In this document: positions 20,269-22,803 of the stretch, piece after piece
Numbering within the stretch: position 1 is the stretch's first letter
Layout of the letters: every line of letters starts with the position of its first letter
Origin: DAIOHQ01 sp036744635
GTDB lineage: Bacteria > Planctomycetota > Phycisphaerae > Tepidisphaerales > Tepidisphaeraceae
NCBI GenBank assembly: GCA_036744635.1
Contig: DAIOHQ010000054.1
Coordinates: 1 to 22,803 of the forward strand
Direction: 5' to 3'
DNA length: 22,803 bases
Notes under the pieces: model-generated
The model's database searches: none
Told to the model about the DNA's origin: nothing
The model's input: the letters and a program-made list of their open reading frames with translations, nothing else
Program-made: the position numbers and the translations under genes

Positions 20269-22047
20269 TCATCGGTCCTGTTTTGGCGTCGGCGCCGGCA
20301 ATGGAAATTTGAGGCGGAAGGTCGAGCCTTGGCCGGGGGCACTGGTCACCTCAATGCCGCCGGCATGCTGCTGGACGATGTGCTTGACGATCGACAGGCC
20401 CAGGCCGGTGCCGCCCATCTCGCGCGAGCGCGAGCGGTCCACGCGGTAGAAGCGTTCGAAGATGCGCGGGATGTCTTCCTTGGGGATGCCAATGCCGTTG
20501 TCGCTGACCTCGACGATGATCCCATCCGGCTGTCGGCGGACGATGATGGTGATCCGGCCGCGCTCGGGGGTGTACTTGATGGCATTTTCGAGGAGGTTGG
20601 CAACCGCGCGCTCGAGATAGTCGGCGTTTCCCATGATCGGCGGCACATCCGCCTCGGTTTCGACGGCCAGCGTCTGCTGCTTTTTCGTGGCGGCCGGTCC
20701 CAGCATTTCCGCCACGCGCCCGGCCGTGGCCGCGAGGTCGACGGCCTCCGGCGTCATCAGCCGCGGCTGGCTTTCCAGCCGGGAAAGCTGCAACAGATCG
20801 GCCACCAGGTTGGTGAGTTGGTCGGTATGCTTGAGGATGGTCTTGAGATACTGCTGGGTCTTGGCCGGATCGTTCGCTCCGCCGTCGGCAAGCGTTTCGA
20901 CAAAGCCTTTGATCACGCTCAGCGGCGTGCGCAGCTCGTGCGAGACGTTGGCCACGAATTCCTTGCGCAACTCTTCATAGCGGCGCGGCTCGGTGACGTC
21001 ATGGGCGACGATGATTAGGCCTTGGGCCATGCCCTGCGCCGGGAAACGAGTTGCGGTGACCTGCACGTGGCGCGACGGTTCGGGGCTCATCGCAAAGACC
21101 TTGGTCTGGCCGCTTTCCAGTACTTCGTTGGCCGCCTTCAGCAGGGCCGGTTGCCGCGTGACTTCCCAAAGATGGCGGCCGCCGGCCGGCATGGCCACGC
21201 CGATCAGCATCACCGCCGCGTCATTCACCAGCACGATCTGCTGCTGGGCATCGGTGGCGATGACGCCTTCGCTCATGCTGGTGAGGATGGTCAGCAGCTC
21301 GGATTTGTCCTTGGCCATCTGCTGGATCAGTTGGCCGAGGGATTCGGCCATGCGATTGAGCGATGCGCCGAGCGTGCCGATTTCGCCCTTCTGATGGTCA
21401 TGAATGCGGCGGCGCAGGTCGCCGTGCGAGATCGAGTCGGCCATCGCCGTCAATTCGACCAGCGGCGCGGTCAGGCGGCGGGCCAGGTAGTAGCTGATGA
21501 CGGCGGCGGCCGCCATTGCCAGCAGCGCCACCGCGGCCAGCACGGCATAGAGGACGTTGAGGTGATGATTGAGCGCATCCAGATGCACCGAAAGCCGCAC
21601 GAAATATCGTCCCGCGGTGGTATCAACCCGTCGGGCGTAGTACATCAAGTCCCGTTCCAGCGTGTGGCTGGCGCGGCGGCTGCTGCCTTCGCCGCTGATG
21701 GCCGCTTCGAGAATTTCCGGGCGGGTGCGGTGGTTTTCCATGCCGGCCGGGTCGGATTCGTTGTCGGCGATGACCACGCCGTCGGCCTTGATGAGCGTGA
21801 CGCGGCACGCGCAGCTCTGGCCGATCTGCTCAGTCATCTCCTCGATATTTTTTTCGCCGCCAGCCGCCAGCGCATCCTGCACGCGGTCGGCGGCCAGGCG
21901 GGTCTCGTGCCCCAATGCCGTCTGCGTGCTGTCAAGATAGGTGTCGCGCACGCGCCAGGCGCCAAAGTAACCCACGACGCCGGTGGTAAGGCAGATCAGA
22001 GCGAGGAATGGAAGAAACAGTCGGCGAAAGAAGGGGCTGGCAAGCAA
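20269..22047 (-). CDS. phoR: PhoR-like membrane sensor histidine kinase
   Basis: The 592-residue kinase has two transmembrane helices (~10-30 and ~165-187) enclosing a periplasmic domain of ~130 residues. A HAMP linker (~188-240) and a PAS domain (~250-350, SMSEGVIATDAQQQIVLVND) follow. The HisKA domain has His370 in FVANVSHELRTPLS, and the HATPase domain shows Asn488 (NLLENAIKYTP), DNGIGIP (516-522) and GGTGLGLSIV (545-554). This layout and the adjoining phoU point to the phosphate-starvation kinase. The start is a TTG at 22047, with GAAGGA ten bases upstream; no in-frame ATG exists early enough to keep the first membrane helix. No phoB gene is present in the window. phoU precedes it by 75 bases on the same strand, so they may be co-transcribed. 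The name rests on domains plus context. Confidence 0.85.
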   Translation of the reverse strand: MLASPFFRRLFLPFLALICLTTGVVGYFGAWRVRDTYLDSTQTALGHETRLAADRVQDALAAGGEKNIEEMTEQIGQSCACRVTLIKADGVVIADNESDPAGMENHRTRPEILEAAISGEGSSRRASHTLERDLMYYARRVDTTAGRYFVRLSVHLDALNHHLNVLYAVLAAVALLAMAAAAVISYYLARRLTAPLVELTAMADSISHGDLRRRIHDHQKGEIGTLGASLNRMAESLGQLIQQMAKDKSELLTILTSMSEGVIATDAQQQIVLVNDAAVMLIGVAMPAGGRHLWEVTRQPALLKAANEVLESGQTKVFAMSPEPSRHVQVTATRFPAQGMAQGLIIVAHDVTEPRRYEELRKEFVANVSHELRTPLSVIKGFVETLADGGANDPAKTQQYLKTILKHTDQLTNLVADLLQLSRLESQPRLMTPEAVDLAATAGRVAEMLGPAATKKQQTLAVETEADVPPIMGNADYLERAVANLLENAIKYTPERGRITIIVRRQPDGIIVEVSDNGIGIPKEDIPRIFERFYRVDRSRSREMGGTGLGLSIVKHIVQQHAGGIEVTSAPGQGSTFRLKFPLPAPTPKQDR

Positions 22048-22122
22048 GTGCGAATGTCCTTCTGCGCGGGTGGAGGAACGCTTCCCGTGGCGTGAGGCAG
22101 TTTATCGCCGGCAGGGTGAGGA

Positions 22123-22803
22123 TCAAACCGTGGTTGGCAAATCGACCTTCTTGATCCCGCCGTGGCGCACGTCGCGCCCCTGGATCCAGTAGATCACTTC
22201 CTCGGCGATATTGGTGGCATGATCGCCGATGCGCTCGAGATTGCGCGCGATCAGGATGAGCGACAGCGCGCGCTGAATCGTGCCCGGGTCGGCCATCATG
22301 AACGTCAGCAGGGTGCGGAAGATCTGGTCGCGGAAATCATCGACCTTCTCTTCGATTTCCAGCACGCTTTCGGCGGCGCGGACGTCACGGTTTATCATGG
22401 CCGACATGCTGTCGCGCACCATGCGCTGGGCCAGCTCGGCCATTGTCGGCAGGCTGACGATCGGCTTGAGCGGCGGCGCCTCCAAGACGTATTTGGTGTT
22501 CTGACAGACATTGATGGCCAGATCGCCGATGCGTTCGAGTTCGCCGCCGATGCGCGATGCCATGAACAAAAAGCGCACGTCGGAGGCCACCGGCTGCTGC
22601 AGGGCGGTCAGCTTGACGGCCGCGTCATCGACTTCAACCTGCAGCGTATTCAGCTCGCGCTCCTGGCTGAAGACGTCGGCGGCGAGTCCTTCGTTGCGTT
22701 CCATCAGGCCGCGGATGGCGGTTTGAATCATGTGCTCGGCCACGCTCCCCATCAGCACGACCTTGCGGAGCAGGAGTTGGAGTTGTTCATCGAAGTGGCG
22801 CAT
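22123..22803 (-). CDS. phoU: Phosphate-signalling protein PhoU (start at window edge)
   Basis: This protein of at least 226 residues has two repeated three-helix PhoU units, each with the metal-binding signature: GGELERIGDLAINVCQ in the first and ARNLERIGDHATNIAEEV in the second. PhoU links the Pst phosphate transporter to the PhoR kinase and keeps the regulon off when phosphate is plentiful. The first codon seen is the ATG at the last three bases of the window (MRHFDEQLQLLL), a normal PhoU N-terminus, but a slightly earlier start outside the window cannot be excluded. Length fits the family. The stop lies 75 bases before the TTG start of the PhoR-like kinase, with no strong terminator between them. 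Confidence 0.92.
   Translation of the reverse strand: MRHFDEQLQLLLRKVVLMGSVAEHMIQTAIRGLMERNEGLAADVFSQERELNTLQVEVDDAAVKLTALQQPVASDVRFLFMASRIGGELERIGDLAINVCQNTKYVLEAPPLKPIVSLPTMAELAQRMVRDSMSAMINRDVRAAESVLEIEEKVDDFRDQIFRTLLTFMMADPGTIQRALSLILIARNLERIGDHATNIAEEVIYWIQGRDVRHGGIKKVDLPTTV

Noticed and set aside
20071..22095. Two long plus-strand frames opposite phoR
   Set aside because: They are antisense shadows; the minus strand has complete kinase motifs.

Overview
The window most likely comes from a high-GC Planctomycetota bacterium, probably of the class Phycisphaerae. This is inferred from gene style, not from a marker gene: very large secreted glycosidase/propeller proteins, an ECF sigma factor paired with a short one-helix anti-sigma protein, an HTH-receiver response regulator with the domains in inverted order, and repeat-rich spacers. 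No rRNA, tRNA, CRISPR array, integrase or transposase gene was seen.

Layout. 101-2131 is a GH-D-like glycosidase. 2198-4233 holds two poorly characterised genes of clearly lower GC: a possible nuclease-fold protein and a secreted coiled-coil protein. They are followed by a 790-base non-coding spacer packed with short tandem repeats (4234-5024), and the whole stretch looks like an accessory insertion. 5025-9437 encodes a secreted 1470-residue multidomain protein, immediately followed by a short out-of-frame second copy of its C-terminus. An asparagine synthetase (9535-11481, minus) and an MsbA-type ABC exporter (11587-13485, plus) are divergent. A PIN toxin/antitoxin pair (13526-14261, minus) follows.

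14283-14664 is non-coding but highly structured. It contains a good minus-strand promoter about 90 bases before a strong intrinsic terminator (a candidate small RNA) and then an array of inverted repeats. An orphan nuoC (14665-15180, minus) has its own promoter. A 129-base palindromic MITE-like element flanked by 9-base direct repeats separates it from a PocR-like/GAF/PP2C phosphatase (15379-17181, minus). A three-gene sigma operon runs 17293-19230 (ECF sigma, membrane anti-sigma, secreted coiled-coil protein coupled by an ATGA overlap). On the minus strand at the right end lie phoU, phoR and an HTH-receiver regulator with its own terminator; no phoB is present.

Functional themes are polysaccharide use at the cell surface, envelope export, and signal transduction (sigma/anti-sigma, PP2C, two-component phosphate sensing). 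The least explained parts are the structured non-coding block at 14283-14664, the MITE-like element at 15236-15364, the low-GC island at 2198-5024 and the inverted response regulator with an altered acidic pocket.
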